Shown: positions 7,407 through 17,304, counted from the first letter of the stretch. The stretch is 64,000 bases of DNA from Cognatiyoonia koreensis (GCF_900109295.1 NZ_FOIZ01000001.1:1550001-1614000), one strand, 5' to 3'. Notes: generated by a model from the letters alone, not told the origin. Numbers and translations: made by a program.

Positions 7407-8690
7407 TCAGGCGTCTCCGCGCAAGGCAGACGGCTCGCGCCGCGCTTTGCAATCGTTGCGCGGACAAATGCGGCAGGCAGGGCCGACCTTCAATTCCGGC
7501 GCATCCTGCGTTGGCAGCAAAAGCATCGTGGACCTGATGACAGGTGGCATGTTCAACCCTCCACCGCTTTGCGTGGCGACCGCATAACAGAGGAACCGGT
7601 CACCCTGTTGGCCGGGCAATGCAACGGTTGCACAGATCGGTCGCCCCGGTTGACTGATGGCCGTGAACACGGGCCAAAGAGGGCAAGCAACGCCGCCTTG
7701 CGCTAATGAAAAGCCGTCGACAGACTTCTGCAGCATGATCGCCCCCGCGCCATCACACGTCACAAAGCCTGATTTCGGCAGGTTCGACGACTGCGGCAAA
7801 CATGCAAGACGTTCCAGAACATCCTGAAACGAAACGTTAAATTGCGCGGCGATGCGATCTGGATGAACGCCTAAATCAGCAATGGCATTGGTGATATTCG
7901 ATAATGGCATCGCGTGGGCCAGTCGTTGATAACGCTCCATTTCGCTTTGCAGGACTGCCTCTGCCAATGGCGATAAACCGGCTGACCTGGCCTCCTTTTC
8001 CGGTGATCCATTCGGTCGCTCCAGGGCTGGTAAGTGGAAGTCGAGCTGCGACAAATACTGCGTGACCTCATCACGCGGTGACAGAGGCGTATCCTGATCC
8101 GGTGGCGCGTCCAAGTATCGGACAAGTGCATCACTGCTTTCAGCCAGTCGCACGGCATCATCGTTGATGTTCTTGTGAAACCGACTGATCCAGTCCGCAT
8201 CCAATCGTTCGCCGCTTGTCAGAATGGACGCGGTTGACCGAATAGATGTGACAGCGGAAATGACGGCGTGCATGGATGTTGCCAGCTGTGGATCGTGGGT
8301 CAGCCGATCTGTCAATTCCGCGATCCTCGCCTCCAATATCCCAATGCGGCCGTGTTGGGCCGCGATCAAGGCAGCCCATCCGGGATAACGCGCTGCAAGT
8401 TCCTCGGTCCGCTCGATTTCCGCCGGCAATTTCGCACCTGCTGCTGCTGCGTGAAGCTGGTCCAGCACAGCCCGCGATGCGCCTTGCGTCAGCAAGCTTG
8501 GATCAACGTCAAGCGCGCGCCCCACGTCAGAGAGAAGCGTTCCCGCGATTCTGCGCCGGTTATGTTCGATGAGATTAAGATAGGAGGGTGAAATGCCAAG
8601 CTTCTTGGCCAGTTCCGCTTGGCGCAGACCAAGATCCAGGCGCCTTTCCCTGATCCGCGTCCCTGCATGTGTGTCTCCGGAAGTCGTCAA
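7407..8690 (-). CDS. ScfR/RamB-like short-chain-acyl transcriptional regulator
   Basis: The product has an N-terminal XRE helix-turn-helix (RIRERRLDLGLRQAELAKKL, then SPSYLNLIEHNRR). A long middle region follows, then the C-terminal domain of the short-chain fatty acyl regulator family, ending in a cysteine motif around CRICPRNDC. Relatives (RamB, PrpR-like/ScfR) regulate acetate and propionate metabolism and bind acyl-CoA. I chose the TTG start at 8690 because AAAAGG lies eight bases upstream and the helix-turn-helix begins shortly after. GTG 8750 or ATG 8735 would add 20 or 15 residues but lack ribosome sites. The gene is divergent from the ABC transporter and lies upstream of the symporter-kinase genes. 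Confidence 0.82.
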   Translation of the reverse strand: MTTSGDTHAGTRIRERRLDLGLRQAELAKKLGISPSYLNLIEHNRRRIAGTLLSDVGRALDVDPSLLTQGASRAVLDQLHAAAAGAKLPAEIERTEELAARYPGWAALIAAQHGRIGILEARIAELTDRLTHDPQLATSMHAVISAVTSIRSTASILTSGERLDADWISRFHKNINDDAVRLAESSDALVRYLDAPPDQDTPLSPRDEVTQYLSQLDFHLPALERPNGSPEKEARSAGLSPLAEAVLQSEMERYQRLAHAMPLSNITNAIADLGVHPDRIAAQFNVSFQDVLERLACLPQSSNLPKSGFVTCDGAGAIMLQKSVDGFSLAQGGVACPLWPVFTAISQPGRPICATVALPGQQGDRFLCYAVATQSGGGLNMPPVIRSTMLLLPTQDAPELKVGPACRICPRNDCKARREPSALRGDA

Positions 8691-8764
8691 TTCCTGAACC
8701 TTTTCAAATGCTTTCTGCGCCTGCAAGAGGATCATTTTACAGACTTTCACGTATATTTGTGCAT

Positions 8765-8774
8765 TTGTTTACAA
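8765..8774. promoter_or_regulatory. Possible operator in the regulator/transporter divergent promoter
   Basis: TTGTTTACAA is a short interrupted palindrome (TTGT-TT-ACAA) in the AT-rich stretch between the ScfR-like gene and the ABC transporter. Related half-sites (TGTGCA, TGTGCAAA) flank it on both sides. The location suits a site for the divergent regulator, but the element is short and could be chance. Confidence 0.25.
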
Positions 8775-8905
8775 CTTTGTCCAGTTATTTGAACACCATA
8801 CTGTGCAAACGCCCCTGTCCCCGCGAAACTCTCCTCATCACTGTAAAGTGTCGCTGTGGGGGCGGAGGAGGCAACCACAGTGGAAAATCCAAAGGGAGGA
8901 TATCA

Positions 8906-10255
8906 ATGTCCAAATCCAACTTCTCGCGTCGTGGCGTGCTGAAGACAGGTGCTGTTGCTAGTGCAGGTCTTATGTTGCCGACGTATCTTCGCGCTGACGG
9001 CCACACTGGCTATACCAACGCACCCGGCGACAGTGGGACCGTAAAAATCGGTTTCAACGTGCCGCAGACAGGTCCTTATGCCGAAGAAGGCTTGGACGAA
9101 CTGCGTGCGCAAGAGCTTGCAGTCGAGCATCTCAACGGAATGGGTGACGGCGGCATGCTGAACACCTTCTCTGAAAAGAACCTCGACGGTACAGGTATCC
9201 TGGGCAAGAAAGTCGAATTTGTCACAGGTGATACGCAGACAAAATCTGACGTGGCACGTGCATCGGCACAGTCGATGATCCAGAAAGACGGCGTCATCAT
9301 GGTGAACGGTGGTTCGTCCTCCGGTGTTGCCATTGCTGTGCAGGGTCTGTGTCAAGAAGCCGGCATCATCTTTATGGCCGGCCTCACCCACTCAAACGAC
9401 ACAACCGGTAAAGACCGCAAGGCCAACGGCTTCCGCCACTTCTTTAACGGTTACATGTCCGGCGCAGCACTTGGCCCAGTTCTTGAAAAAGAATACGGCA
9501 ACGAGCGCAACGCCTACCACCTGACCGCAGACTACACATGGGGCTGGACACAGCAGGAATCCATTCAAGCTGCAACCGAGGCAATCGGCTGGACAACAAA
9601 CCAGAACGTGCTGACACCGGTTGGTGCGGGTGACTTCTCGTCCTATATCGCGCCTGTTCTGAACTCCGGTGCAGATACACTGATCCTGAACCACTACGGT
9701 GGGGACATGGTGAACTCGCTGACACAAGCGGTGCAGTTCGGCCTGAAGGACAAGCAAGTTAACGGCAAAGACTTCAAGATCATCGTTCCGCTCTACTCCG
9801 AGTTGATGGCCGCTGGTGCGGGCTCCAACATCGAAGGCGTGTTCGGTTCGATGAACTGGAACTGGCAGTTGCAGGACGAAGGCACAAAGGCTTTCACAAA
9901 GTCCTTCGGCGAGAAGTACGGTTTCCCGCCATCCGGTGCGGCACATACATGCTACGTGCAAACACTGCTCTATGCTGATGCCGTAACCCGCGCTGGTACA
10001 TTCAACCCATGTGGTGTTGTCGAAGCGCTCGAAGACTTCGACTTCGACGGTCTTGGCAACGGCCCGACGACTTACCGTGGGTCTGACCACCAGTGCTTCA
10101 AGGACGTACTTGTGATGAAGGGTAAAGAGAACCCGACAAACCAGTACGATACGCTTGAAATCGTGGAAGTCACACCACGTGCACAGGTCGAGTATCCGGA
10201 TGACCATCCAATGTTCGCCGGTGGCGATCTGGGTGAATGTAACCCGGGCGCATAA
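8906..10255 (+). CDS. Substrate-binding protein of a branched-chain-amino-acid-type ABC transporter
   Basis: A 449-residue periplasmic binding protein of the LivJ/UrtA type. The N-terminus has a twin-arginine-like signal (SRRGVLKTGAVASAG) followed by the mature start near ADGHTGY. The binding-protein fold shows KIGFNVPQTGPYAEEG, VNGGSSSGVAIAVQ and DYTWGW. It opens a five-gene operon that encodes a complete transporter. Members of this family bind amino acids, urea, amides or short organic acids, and the sequence does not settle which. The adjacent ScfR-like regulator suggests a short-chain organic compound. The start at 8906 follows the strong ribosome site AAGGGAGGA. Confidence 0.85.
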   Translation: MSKSNFSRRGVLKTGAVASAGLMLPTYLRADGHTGYTNAPGDSGTVKIGFNVPQTGPYAEEGLDELRAQELAVEHLNGMGDGGMLNTFSEKNLDGTGILGKKVEFVTGDTQTKSDVARASAQSMIQKDGVIMVNGGSSSGVAIAVQGLCQEAGIIFMAGLTHSNDTTGKDRKANGFRHFFNGYMSGAALGPVLEKEYGNERNAYHLTADYTWGWTQQESIQAATEAIGWTTNQNVLTPVGAGDFSSYIAPVLNSGADTLILNHYGGDMVNSLTQAVQFGLKDKQVNGKDFKIIVPLYSELMAAGAGSNIEGVFGSMNWNWQLQDEGTKAFTKSFGEKYGFPPSGAAHTCYVQTLLYADAVTRAGTFNPCGVVEALEDFDFDGLGNGPTTYRGSDHQCFKDVLVMKGKENPTNQYDTLEIVEVTPRAQVEYPDDHPMFAGGDLGECNPGA

Positions 10256-10354
10256 GCCTTTCGCTGGTCGCGCGCATCGGGCGCGGCCAGCATGCCGGGC
10301 CAGATTGGTCCAATTCGCCAGACAAAACTTCAAACAACTGTTGAGGGGGTCATC

Positions 10355-11509
10355 ATGTCCCAAGATGCTTCAGCCGCAGCGTCCAATGAACGTATGCGCC
10401 AACTGCTGATGAACGCCGCAATCATCTGCATTGGTATTCTCGCGATTGTGGCGCTCATGGCATGGATTAACGTGACCCTGCCCCAAGCGATCGTGCAGAC
10501 CCTTGACGGTCTGTCCAAAGGTGCCGCCTACGCGCTCATCGCGCTGGGCCTCACGCTTATCTTCGGTACCCTCGGCGTGGTTAACTTCGCGCACGGGGCC
10601 TTGTTCATGATCGGTGCCTTCTGCGCCGTGGCCTTCCAGAAACTGCTGGCGGTCAGCACCATTGCGATCGACGAAACGCAAACAGACTTCTTGGGAAATC
10701 CGCTCAAGGTCGAAACGCCATACGTGATCAGCTGGTTTGGTGAGAATGTCGGGAACGGCATCATCAACTGGTCCGTTCCGATTGCGATCGTCCTCGTCAT
10801 TCCCGTCATGCTTTTTGTTGGCTGGGTCATGGAACGCGGCCTGATCAAGCATTTCTACAAGCGCCCGCACGCGGACCAGATTTTGGTGACCTTCGGTCTT
10901 GCTATCGTTCTGGGTGAAGTAGTGCGTTACTTCTTCGGTGCCAACCCGATCCAGACCCCTGCCCCCGAACACCTGCGCACATCATGGGACCTTGGTGTGG
11001 GGTTCGGCTTTCAGGCAAACGAAGTTATCTATCCAAAGTGGCGTTTGATCTACTTCTTCTTTTCTGCAGCCGTCATCTGCGGCGTCTTCGCCTTCCTGCA
11101 GTTCACAACCTTCGGTATGGTCGTTCGCGCCGGTATGGCAGACCGTGAAACTGTCGGCATGCTGGGGATCAACATCGATAAGCGCTTTACAATCATGTTT
11201 GGCATCGCGGCGGCGGTGGCTGGCATGGCAGGCGTCATGTACGCACCGATCCTGTCACCCTACTACACTTTGGGCATGGATTTCCTTGTGCTGTCATTCG
11301 TGGTGGTCGTCGTCGGCGGTATGGGATCACTGCCAGGCGCGGTTTTGTCAGGCTTCCTGCTCGGGATCCTGCAATCCTATGCAGCGATGACGCAAGTCAA
11401 GGACATCATCCCCGGAATCGACCAGGTCATCATCTACCTTGTCGCTATCATCATTCTACTAACCCGTCCGCGTGGCCTTATGGGTCGCAAGGGCGTGATG
11501 GAGGACTAA
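10355..11509 (+). CDS. LivH-type ABC transporter permease
   Basis: A 384-residue inner-membrane permease with LivH signatures: DGLSKGAAYALIALGLTLIF, VNFAHGALFMIGA and, near the end, FVVVVVGGMGSLPGA. It has an unusually long loop between the first and second halves (around residues 95-135). I chose the ATG at 10355 with the site TTGAGGGGG; an upstream in-frame ATG at 10292 lacks one. It lies 99 bases after the binding-protein gene and three bases before the second permease. Confidence 0.88.
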   Translation: MSQDASAAASNERMRQLLMNAAIICIGILAIVALMAWINVTLPQAIVQTLDGLSKGAAYALIALGLTLIFGTLGVVNFAHGALFMIGAFCAVAFQKLLAVSTIAIDETQTDFLGNPLKVETPYVISWFGENVGNGIINWSVPIAIVLVIPVMLFVGWVMERGLIKHFYKRPHADQILVTFGLAIVLGEVVRYFFGANPIQTPAPEHLRTSWDLGVGFGFQANEVIYPKWRLIYFFFSAAVICGVFAFLQFTTFGMVVRAGMADRETVGMLGINIDKRFTIMFGIAAAVAGMAGVMYAPILSPYYTLGMDFLVLSFVVVVVGGMGSLPGAVLSGFLLGILQSYAAMTQVKDIIPGIDQVIIYLVAIIILLTRPRGLMGRKGVMED

Positions 11510-11512
11510 GCC

Positions 11513-12697
11513 ATGATCGGACTGGACCGCAAAGATACCCGCCTGCTCCTTATCGTGATCGCGATGACGATGCTTGCACCCTTCCTTCTCAATCCGTTTC
11601 CTACGGGCAGTGGTCTTGCACAATTCAATGCAGGCTATGCCGACCTGATGCAGCGTTTCGTGATCTACGGAATCTTCGCGATCGGGTTCAACATCCTGTT
11701 TGGCCTGACCGGCTACCTTTCATTCGGTCACGCGGCCTTTTTGGGTGTGGGATCATACTCGGCGGTGTGGATGTTCAAATTGCTTGACTACAACGTCCTG
11801 TGGGCCATCCCGGTCGCCGTGATTGTTGCGGGCATCTTCTCGGTGTTCATCGGGTATGTGTCGCTGCGACGGTCAGGGATCTACTTCTCGATCCTGACGC
11901 TCGCCTTCGCGCAGATGTCCTATAACCTTGCTTATTCGGTGTTCACGCCAATCACGAACGGTGAGACCGGCTTGCAGGTGTACAACAACGACCCGCAGAT
12001 CCTGTTGGGCGCGAACGAACCGCGCGTGCCACATATCTTTGGCCTCGAAATGCGCGCGACGTATGAAATGAGTGTCGGCGCATGGGATTTCTCATTCCCG
12101 GTCGGATATTACTTTGCGGCTGTCATCATGCTGCTGTCATTCTACCTGTCGATCCGCATCTTCCGCTCGCCTTTCGGAATGATGCTGCGGGCGATCAAAT
12201 CCAACCAGACCCGGATGAGCTACACCGGTTTGAACACCAAACCGTACATGCTCGCAGCTTTCGTGATTTCCGGGATGTATGCCGGGCTTGCTGGTGGCCT
12301 TCTTGCCGCAATGGACCCGCTGACCGGGGCCGAACGCATGCAGTGGACCGCATCGGGCGAGGTCGTTTTGATGGTGATCCTTGGCGGCGTTGGCACGTTG
12401 CTTGGCCCGGTTCTGGGTGCAGGCATCATCAAGTACGCCGAAAAGATCTTCTCAAAGATCAATGAGAATATCCTACACGGCTGGTTTGAATGGATGCCGG
12501 ACTGGCTTGAAAACCCGATTGTCTGGATTTTTGCCCGCTTTGTCGGCGAAGGATGGCACCTGACCCTCGGTCTGCTGTTCATGCTGGTGATTATCTTCCT
12601 GCCCGGCGGTGTCGTCGAAGGTGGACAACGGATTGGACGTCTGTTCGGTCGCAAGAAATCCAAAGACGCCAGTGGCGCAACCACACCTGCGGAATAA
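11513..12697 (+). CDS. LivM-type ABC transporter permease
   Basis: A 394-residue second permease. [20 protein letters not shown] is the LivM signature, and the coupling region near [20 protein letters not shown] contacts the ATPases. The C-terminus is charged ([11 protein letters not shown]). It follows the first permease by three bases, with the ribosome site GGAGGA inside that gene's end, and is followed after 12 bases by the first ATPase. It forms the membrane channel with the LivH-type subunit. Confidence 0.88.
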   Translation: MIGLDRKDTRLLLIVIAMTMLAPFLLNPFPTGSGLAQFNAGYADLMQRFVIYGIFAIGFNILFGLTGYLSFGHAAFLGVGSYSAVWMFKLLDYNVLWAIPVAVIVAGIFSVFIGYVSLRRSGIYFSILTLAFAQMSYNLAYSVFTPITNGETGLQVYNNDPQILLGANEPRVPHIFGLEMRATYEMSVGAWDFSFPVGYYFAAVIMLLSFYLSIRIFRSPFGMMLRAIKSNQTRMSYTGLNTKPYMLAAFVISGMYAGLAGGLLAAMDPLTGAERMQWTASGEVVLMVILGGVGTLLGPVLGAGIIKYAEKIFSKINENILHGWFEWMPDWLENPIVWIFARFVGEGWHLTLGLLFMLVIIFLPGGVVEGGQRIGRLFGRKKSKDASGATTPAE

Positions 12698-12709
12698 GGA
12701 GAAACGATC

Positions 12710-13468
12710 ATGGGAATCCTTGAAGTCAAAGGCGTCAACAAGCGCTTTGGTGGTTTGCAGGCACTTGGCAACGTGAACCTCAGCGTTGCCGAGAACACAG
12801 TGCACGCGATCATCGGACCGAACGGTGCCGGAAAATCGACACTGCTGAACGTGCTTGTGGGGAAACTGATCCCCGACAGCGGTTCGGTCATGTTCAACGG
12901 CACATCCGTTCTCGGGCGTGCGCCACATGAAATCAACCAGATGGGAATCAGCCGGGTGTTTCAGACGCCCGAGATTTTCAGCGACCTCACGGTCATGGAA
13001 AACGTGATGATCCCCTGTTTTGCCAAAAGGGATGGTGCGTTTCGTATGCACGCCATCGAAGGGATGATGCACGAAGCCGACATCATCGAGCAGGCAGAAA
13101 CGATCTTGGAAGATGTCAACATGCTGGACAAGCGCAACATGACAGCAGCGGCGATGTCGCGCGGTGACAAGCGGCGTCTGGAAATGGCGATGTGCCTTGT
13201 TCAGGAACCAAAACTGTTGCTGCTGGACGAACCCACAGCCGGTATGGCGCGGGCCGACACAAACAACACGATCGACCTTCTGAAAGAGATCAAGGAAAAG
13301 CGCGATATCACGATGGCGATCATCGAACATGATATGCACGTTGTCTTCTCTCTGGCAGAGCGGATCACGGTTTTGGCCCAAGGCACCCCGCTGGTCGAAG
13401 AAACGCCTGAAAACATCAAAGGCCATCCCAAGGTGCGCGAAGCCTACCTTGGCGAAGCCCAGGTCTAG
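12710..13468 (+). CDS. LivG-type ABC transporter ATPase
   Basis: A 252-residue ABC ATPase. Walker A is GPNGAGKST (about residues 38-46) and Walker B LLLLDEPTAGM. The switch histidine lies in IIEHDM. The signature motif is atypical, MSRGDKRRLEMA in place of LSGGQ, as also happens in natural LivG and UrtD proteins. The tail ending in YLGEAQV is characteristic of LivG. It works as a pair with the next ATPase. Confidence 0.88.
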   Translation: MGILEVKGVNKRFGGLQALGNVNLSVAENTVHAIIGPNGAGKSTLLNVLVGKLIPDSGSVMFNGTSVLGRAPHEINQMGISRVFQTPEIFSDLTVMENVMIPCFAKRDGAFRMHAIEGMMHEADIIEQAETILEDVNMLDKRNMTAAAMSRGDKRRLEMAMCLVQEPKLLLLDEPTAGMARADTNNTIDLLKEIKEKRDITMAIIEHDMHVVFSLAERITVLAQGTPLVEETPENIKGHPKVREAYLGEAQV

Positions 13469-13486
13469 AACATAGAGGAATCCAAC

Positions 13487-14245
13487 ATGTCAGTGACCGA
13501 ACAACAATTCGATACGCGCCTCAACAATGCTGCAACGACACCCGCCTTCCTGAGTGTCTGGCAGATCGAAGGCTACTATGGCGAAAGCTATATCGTTCAG
13601 AACGTCAGCTTCAATATTCACGAAGGCGAAATACTTGCCCTCTTGGGTCGTAACGGGGCTGGCAAAACATCTACGCTGCGCACGATCGCGCGCCTTGACA
13701 GCCCCGAACTGCGGCATGGCGAGATCTGGTTGGATCACAAGCCACTGCACGAAATGAAAAGCTATCAGGCTGCGGGTGAGGGTATTGCACTTGTTCCCGA
13801 AGACCGGCGGATCATCGCGGGTCTGACCGTCGAGGAAAATCTGCAGCTTGCACAGATTGCGCCACCCAAGGGCTGGTCGCTTGAGCGGATTTATGAACTC
13901 TTTCCCCGCTTGGGTGAGCGTCGCAAGCAAGAAGGTGTAACACTTTCAGGTGGTGAACAGCAGATGCTCGCAATCGCCAGGGCCCTCGCCCGCGACATCA
14001 AGGTGCTATTGCTAGACGAGCCCTATGAAGGTCTCGCCCCCGTCATCGTGCAGGAAATTGCCAAGACTCTCGAAATTATCCGCGATCAGGGCATCACGAC
14101 CGTGATCGTCGAACAGAACGCCGTGGCAGCCCTCAAACTTGCCGACCGCGCGGTCATTCTGGACACGGGCACAGTCGTCTTCGACGGCTCTGCCAAAGAA
14201 GTGCTGGAAGACGAAGCACTGCGCTCGAAGTACCTCGCTATCTAA
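13487..14245 (+). CDS. LivF-type ABC transporter ATPase
   Basis: A 252-residue ABC ATPase. Walker A is GRNGAGKTS, the signature LSGGEQQMLAIARAL is canonical, and Walker B is VLLLDEPYEGLAP. The LivF-type segment EDRRIIAGLTVEENL is present. The final ILDTGTVVFDG is typical of the second ATPase in this transporter class. It is the last gene of the operon and is followed after 19 bases by a strong terminator. Confidence 0.88.
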   Translation: MSVTEQQFDTRLNNAATTPAFLSVWQIEGYYGESYIVQNVSFNIHEGEILALLGRNGAGKTSTLRTIARLDSPELRHGEIWLDHKPLHEMKSYQAAGEGIALVPEDRRIIAGLTVEENLQLAQIAPPKGWSLERIYELFPRLGERRKQEGVTLSGGEQQMLAIARALARDIKVLLLDEPYEGLAPVIVQEIAKTLEIIRDQGITTVIVEQNAVAALKLADRAVILDTGTVVFDGSAKEVLEDEALRSKYLAI

Positions 14246-14264
14246 CAAATCCTGAGAATTAACC

Positions 14265-14301
14265 AACGGCTCCGATTATTCGGGGCCGTTAGTTTTGTTT
14301 T
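14265..14301 (+). terminator. Intrinsic terminator of the ABC transporter operon
   Basis: An 11-base-pair stem, AACGGCTCCGA pairing with TCGGGGCCGTT (one G-U pair), closes a TTAT loop. It is followed by AGTTTTGTTTT. It lies 19 bases after the last ATPase gene. Confidence 0.88.
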
Positions 14302-14355
14302 AAGCATCTGGCGCAAGACTGGGACCTTATAAGCACCGAACTAAAGGAGGTTCCA

Positions 14356-14676
14356 ATGCAGTCCGATGTCACGCTTGTTGGGGGCACAACGCCTCCGACC
14401 AACCATACCCAACCGCCGTCTGCGCAATCACTGGCTGCGCGCGTCACGACAAAGCCGCCGCCTGCTATGGCCGTTGCGCAGACAATGCCGCGTCCGTCCG
14501 AAACCAGCCAAACAGCCGCCGTGACCGAAGCCAAGATCGCACTGTCCGCCCAAGATGCACCAACCGCGCTATCCCAAGGCGAACGTGTGCTCAAACCGTA
14601 TGGGGTAACAATGCTGCCGGAACCACCGGCAGAAGGTGAACAACCTGATGCGGAAACGCCTCCCGAAACGGCGTAA
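14356..14676 (+). CDS. Small proline/alanine-rich hypothetical protein
   Basis: A 106-residue protein rich in Pro, Ala, Thr and Glu, without membrane spans or a recognisable domain; most of it looks disordered. The near-ideal ribosome site AAAGGAGG eight bases before the ATG argues for real translation. It lies alone between the transporter terminator and accB. I do not recognise a family. Confidence 0.55.
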   Translation: MQSDVTLVGGTTPPTNHTQPPSAQSLAARVTTKPPPAMAVAQTMPRPSETSQTAAVTEAKIALSAQDAPTALSQGERVLKPYGVTMLPEPPAEGEQPDAETPPETA

Positions 14677-14790
14677 TCGAAATTCACGACTCTGGCTTTC
14701 CACCTGCCCGCGCTTGTCATATAACCGGCGGGAACGACCGTGACGTAGCGTCGCGGGCGGATAAAGACTCGGGCAAGGGGCCAGCAGGAC

Positions 14791-15297
14791 ATGAGCAACA
14801 AAACCACCCACGACAGCGATGTCGACTTCATCCAGGCGCTTGCAGAACTGCTGCGCGCCAACGATTTGACAGAGCTGCAGGTCAAGCGTGACTACGGCGA
14901 AAACGACAGCCTGAACGTGCGTGTGAGCCGCCATACACAGGCGGTTGTGCAAACTTCCGTCCCAGCCCCAATGCCCGTTGCACCAGCAGCAAACGCTGCG
15001 TCGTCCGGGCCCGCCACATCAATCCCTGTTTCAGCACAAAATAGCGATGATCCTGCAAACCACCCGGGTGCAGTGACATCACCAATGGTGGGCACGGTCT
15101 ATATGGCCGCTGAACCCGGTGGTGCACCGTTCGCAACCGTGGGACAGCAGGTGAAAGAAGGCGACACGCTTCTGATCATCGAAGCGATGAAGACGATGAA
15201 CCACATCCCAGCCCCGCGCGCTGGCACGATCAAGCGGATCCTCGTCGAAGACGCAGGCCCTGTAGAGTTCGGTGCCCCATTGATGATCATCGAATAG
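14791..15297 (+). CDS. accB: Biotin carboxyl carrier protein of acetyl-CoA carboxylase
   Basis: A 168-residue AccB. An N-terminal helical segment is followed by an Ala/Pro-rich linker (about residues 55-90) and the biotinyl domain with the motif EAMKTM, biotinylated at K134. The domain's start, TSPMVGTVY, is standard. It carries carboxybiotin between biotin carboxylase and carboxyltransferase in the first committed step of fatty-acid synthesis. It is followed after ten bases by accC, the usual two-gene unit. Confidence 0.97.
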   Translation: MSNKTTHDSDVDFIQALAELLRANDLTELQVKRDYGENDSLNVRVSRHTQAVVQTSVPAPMPVAPAANAASSGPATSIPVSAQNSDDPANHPGAVTSPMVGTVYMAAEPGGAPFATVGQQVKEGDTLLIIEAMKTMNHIPAPRAGTIKRILVEDAGPVEFGAPLMIIE

Positions 15298-15307
15298 GGG
15301 CACAGCC

Positions 15308-16654
15308 ATGTTCGATAAAATCCTGATTGCAAACCGCGGCGAAATCGCGCTGCGCGTCGTGCGCGCCTGCCGCGAGATGGGCATCCAGTCTGTTGCTGTC
15401 CATTCGACAGCAGATAGCGACGCCATGCATGTGCGGATGGCCGATGAGGCGATCTGCATTGGCCCACCGCCCTCAGCCAACAGCTATCTCAGCTTTCCGG
15501 CTATTATCTCTGCCTGTGAAATCTCCGGCGCGCAGGCAATTCATCCGGGCTACGGATTCCTTTCGGAAAATGCCAGTTTCGTGCAGGTGGTCGAAGACCA
15601 TGATCTGACGTTTATTGGCCCGACAGCAGAACACATCCGGATCATGGGGGACAAGATCACCGCGAAGGACACGATGAAAGCGCTTGGCGTGCCCTGCGTG
15701 CCCGGTTCTGACGGCGGTGTCCCTTCTGTCGCAGAAGCCAAACGGATCGGGGAAGAAATCGGATATCCCGTTATCATCAAGGCAACTGCCGGCGGTGGTG
15801 GGCGCGGCATGAAGGTCGCCCAGACTGCTGCTGACATGGAAAAAGCGTTTTTGTCCGCTCGCCAAGAAGGCAAAGCCGCGTTCGGAAACGACGAAGTCTA
15901 CATCGAGAAATACCTGACGACGCCGCGCCACATCGAAATTCAGGTGTTTGGCGACGGCAAAGGCAATGCCATCCACCTTGGTGAGCGGGACTGCTCGCTC
16001 CAACGTCGCCATCAGAAAGTGTTCGAGGAAGCCCCCGGCCCCTGCATCACACCTGAACTGCGCGCCAAGATCGGCAAGGTCTGTGCGGATGCTGTTGCAA
16101 AGATCAACTATATCGGCGCCGGCACAATCGAATTCCTGTTCGAAAACGATGAATTCTACTTCATCGAAATGAATACTCGCTTACAGGTCGAACATCCTGT
16201 GACCGAAGGCATTTTCGGTGTCGACCTCGTCCGCGAGCAGATCCGCGTCGCAGCCGGATTGCCGATGTCGTTCACGCAAGACGACCTAAAAATCAACGGG
16301 CACAGCATCGAAGTGCGCATCAACGCCGAGAAGCTGCCGAACTTTGCACCCTGCCCCGGCACCATCACCCAATATCATGCACCGGGTGGTCTGGGTGTGC
16401 GCATGGACTCGGCGCTTTACGACGGCTATCGCATTCCGCCCTACTACGACAGTCTGATCGGCAAATTGATCGTCCACGGTCGCGACCGCCCAGAAGCTTT
16501 GGCCAGACTGGCTCGCGCATTGGGAGAATTGATCGTTGACGGTGTCGATACGACGATTCCACTGTTCCACGCCCTTCTGGCAGAACCGGCGGTGCAGTCC
16601 GGTGATTACAATATCCACTGGCTCGAACACTGGCTGGAAACCAACCTGAACTGA
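15308..16654 (+). CDS. accC: Biotin carboxylase subunit of acetyl-CoA carboxylase
   Basis: A 448-residue AccC of normal length. The N-terminal Rossmann-like part begins [20 protein letters not shown]. The ATP-grasp domain has the glycine loop TAGGGGRGM and the metal/substrate segment [14 protein letters not shown]. It carboxylates the biotin of AccB using ATP and bicarbonate. Its stop codon overlaps the start of aat by one base (CTGATG), so aat is likely co-translated. Confidence 0.97.
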   Translation: MFDKILIANRGEIALRVVRACREMGIQSVAVHSTADSDAMHVRMADEAICIGPPPSANSYLSFPAIISACEISGAQAIHPGYGFLSENASFVQVVEDHDLTFIGPTAEHIRIMGDKITAKDTMKALGVPCVPGSDGGVPSVAEAKRIGEEIGYPVIIKATAGGGGRGMKVAQTAADMEKAFLSARQEGKAAFGNDEVYIEKYLTTPRHIEIQVFGDGKGNAIHLGERDCSLQRRHQKVFEEAPGPCITPELRAKIGKVCADAVAKINYIGAGTIEFLFENDEFYFIEMNTRLQVEHPVTEGIFGVDLVREQIRVAAGLPMSFTQDDLKINGHSIEVRINAEKLPNFAPCPGTITQYHAPGGLGVRMDSALYDGYRIPPYYDSLIGKLIVHGRDRPEALARLARALGELIVDGVDTTIPLFHALLAEPAVQSGDYNIHWLEHWLETNLN

Positions 16655-17304
16655 TGCGCGACGACACCCCCCCCCTGACACCAGAGCTTTTACTGCAAGC
16701 TTACAGGTCGGGTGTATTTCCCATGTCAGAGTCGCGCGATGATCCGGACGTATTCTGGGTGCGCCCCCGTCTGCGCGGCGTGCTGCCGTTGGACGGGTTC
16801 CACATTTCCAGAAGTCTTGCAAAGTCCATGCGGCGGGGCGATTTCGTGTTGACCATGGACGCTGCGTTTACAGACGTGGTCAAAGGTTGCGCTGCGCGTG
16901 ACGAGACGTGGATCAACGACGCGATATTCGATCTGTATGTGGCGCTTCACTTGCGCGGTGATGCGCATTCGATCGAAGTCTGGCAAGCAGACCGATTGGT
17001 CGGCGGTGTTTACGGCGTTGCAATTGGCGGTGCATTCTTTGGTGAAAGCATGTTTTCGACCGTCACGAACGCGTCAAAGGTTGCGCTCGCCTACTTGACG
17101 GATCACTTACGCGAAAGCGGGTTCACCCTTTTTGACACACAGTTCCTGACGGATCACCTCGCCAGCCTTGGCGCGCTCGAGATTCCGCGCCAGCAATATG
17201 AGAATGCCCTCGCCCACGCTTTGGCCCAGCCCATTCGCTTTCAGGTTCCGCAAGTCTTTCCGTCAGCTCAGGACGTCATACAACGCAGCGCCCAGACGTC
17301 ATAA
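16654..17304 (+). CDS. aat: Leucyl/phenylalanyl-tRNA--protein transferase
   Basis: A 216-residue Aat, showing YRSGVFPM near the N-terminus and GGVYGVAIGGAFFGESMFS in the catalytic core. It attaches Leu or Phe to proteins with N-terminal Arg or Lys, marking them for ClpS/ClpAP. The last 37 bases overlap the 3' end of the convergent DUF2155 gene, so part of the coding sequence is used on both strands. Confidence 0.95.
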   Translation: MRDDTPPLTPELLLQAYRSGVFPMSESRDDPDVFWVRPRLRGVLPLDGFHISRSLAKSMRRGDFVLTMDAAFTDVVKGCAARDETWINDAIFDLYVALHLRGDAHSIEVWQADRLVGGVYGVAIGGAFFGESMFSTVTNASKVALAYLTDHLRESGFTLFDTQFLTDHLASLGALEIPRQQYENALAHALAQPIRFQVPQVFPSAQDVIQRSAQTS

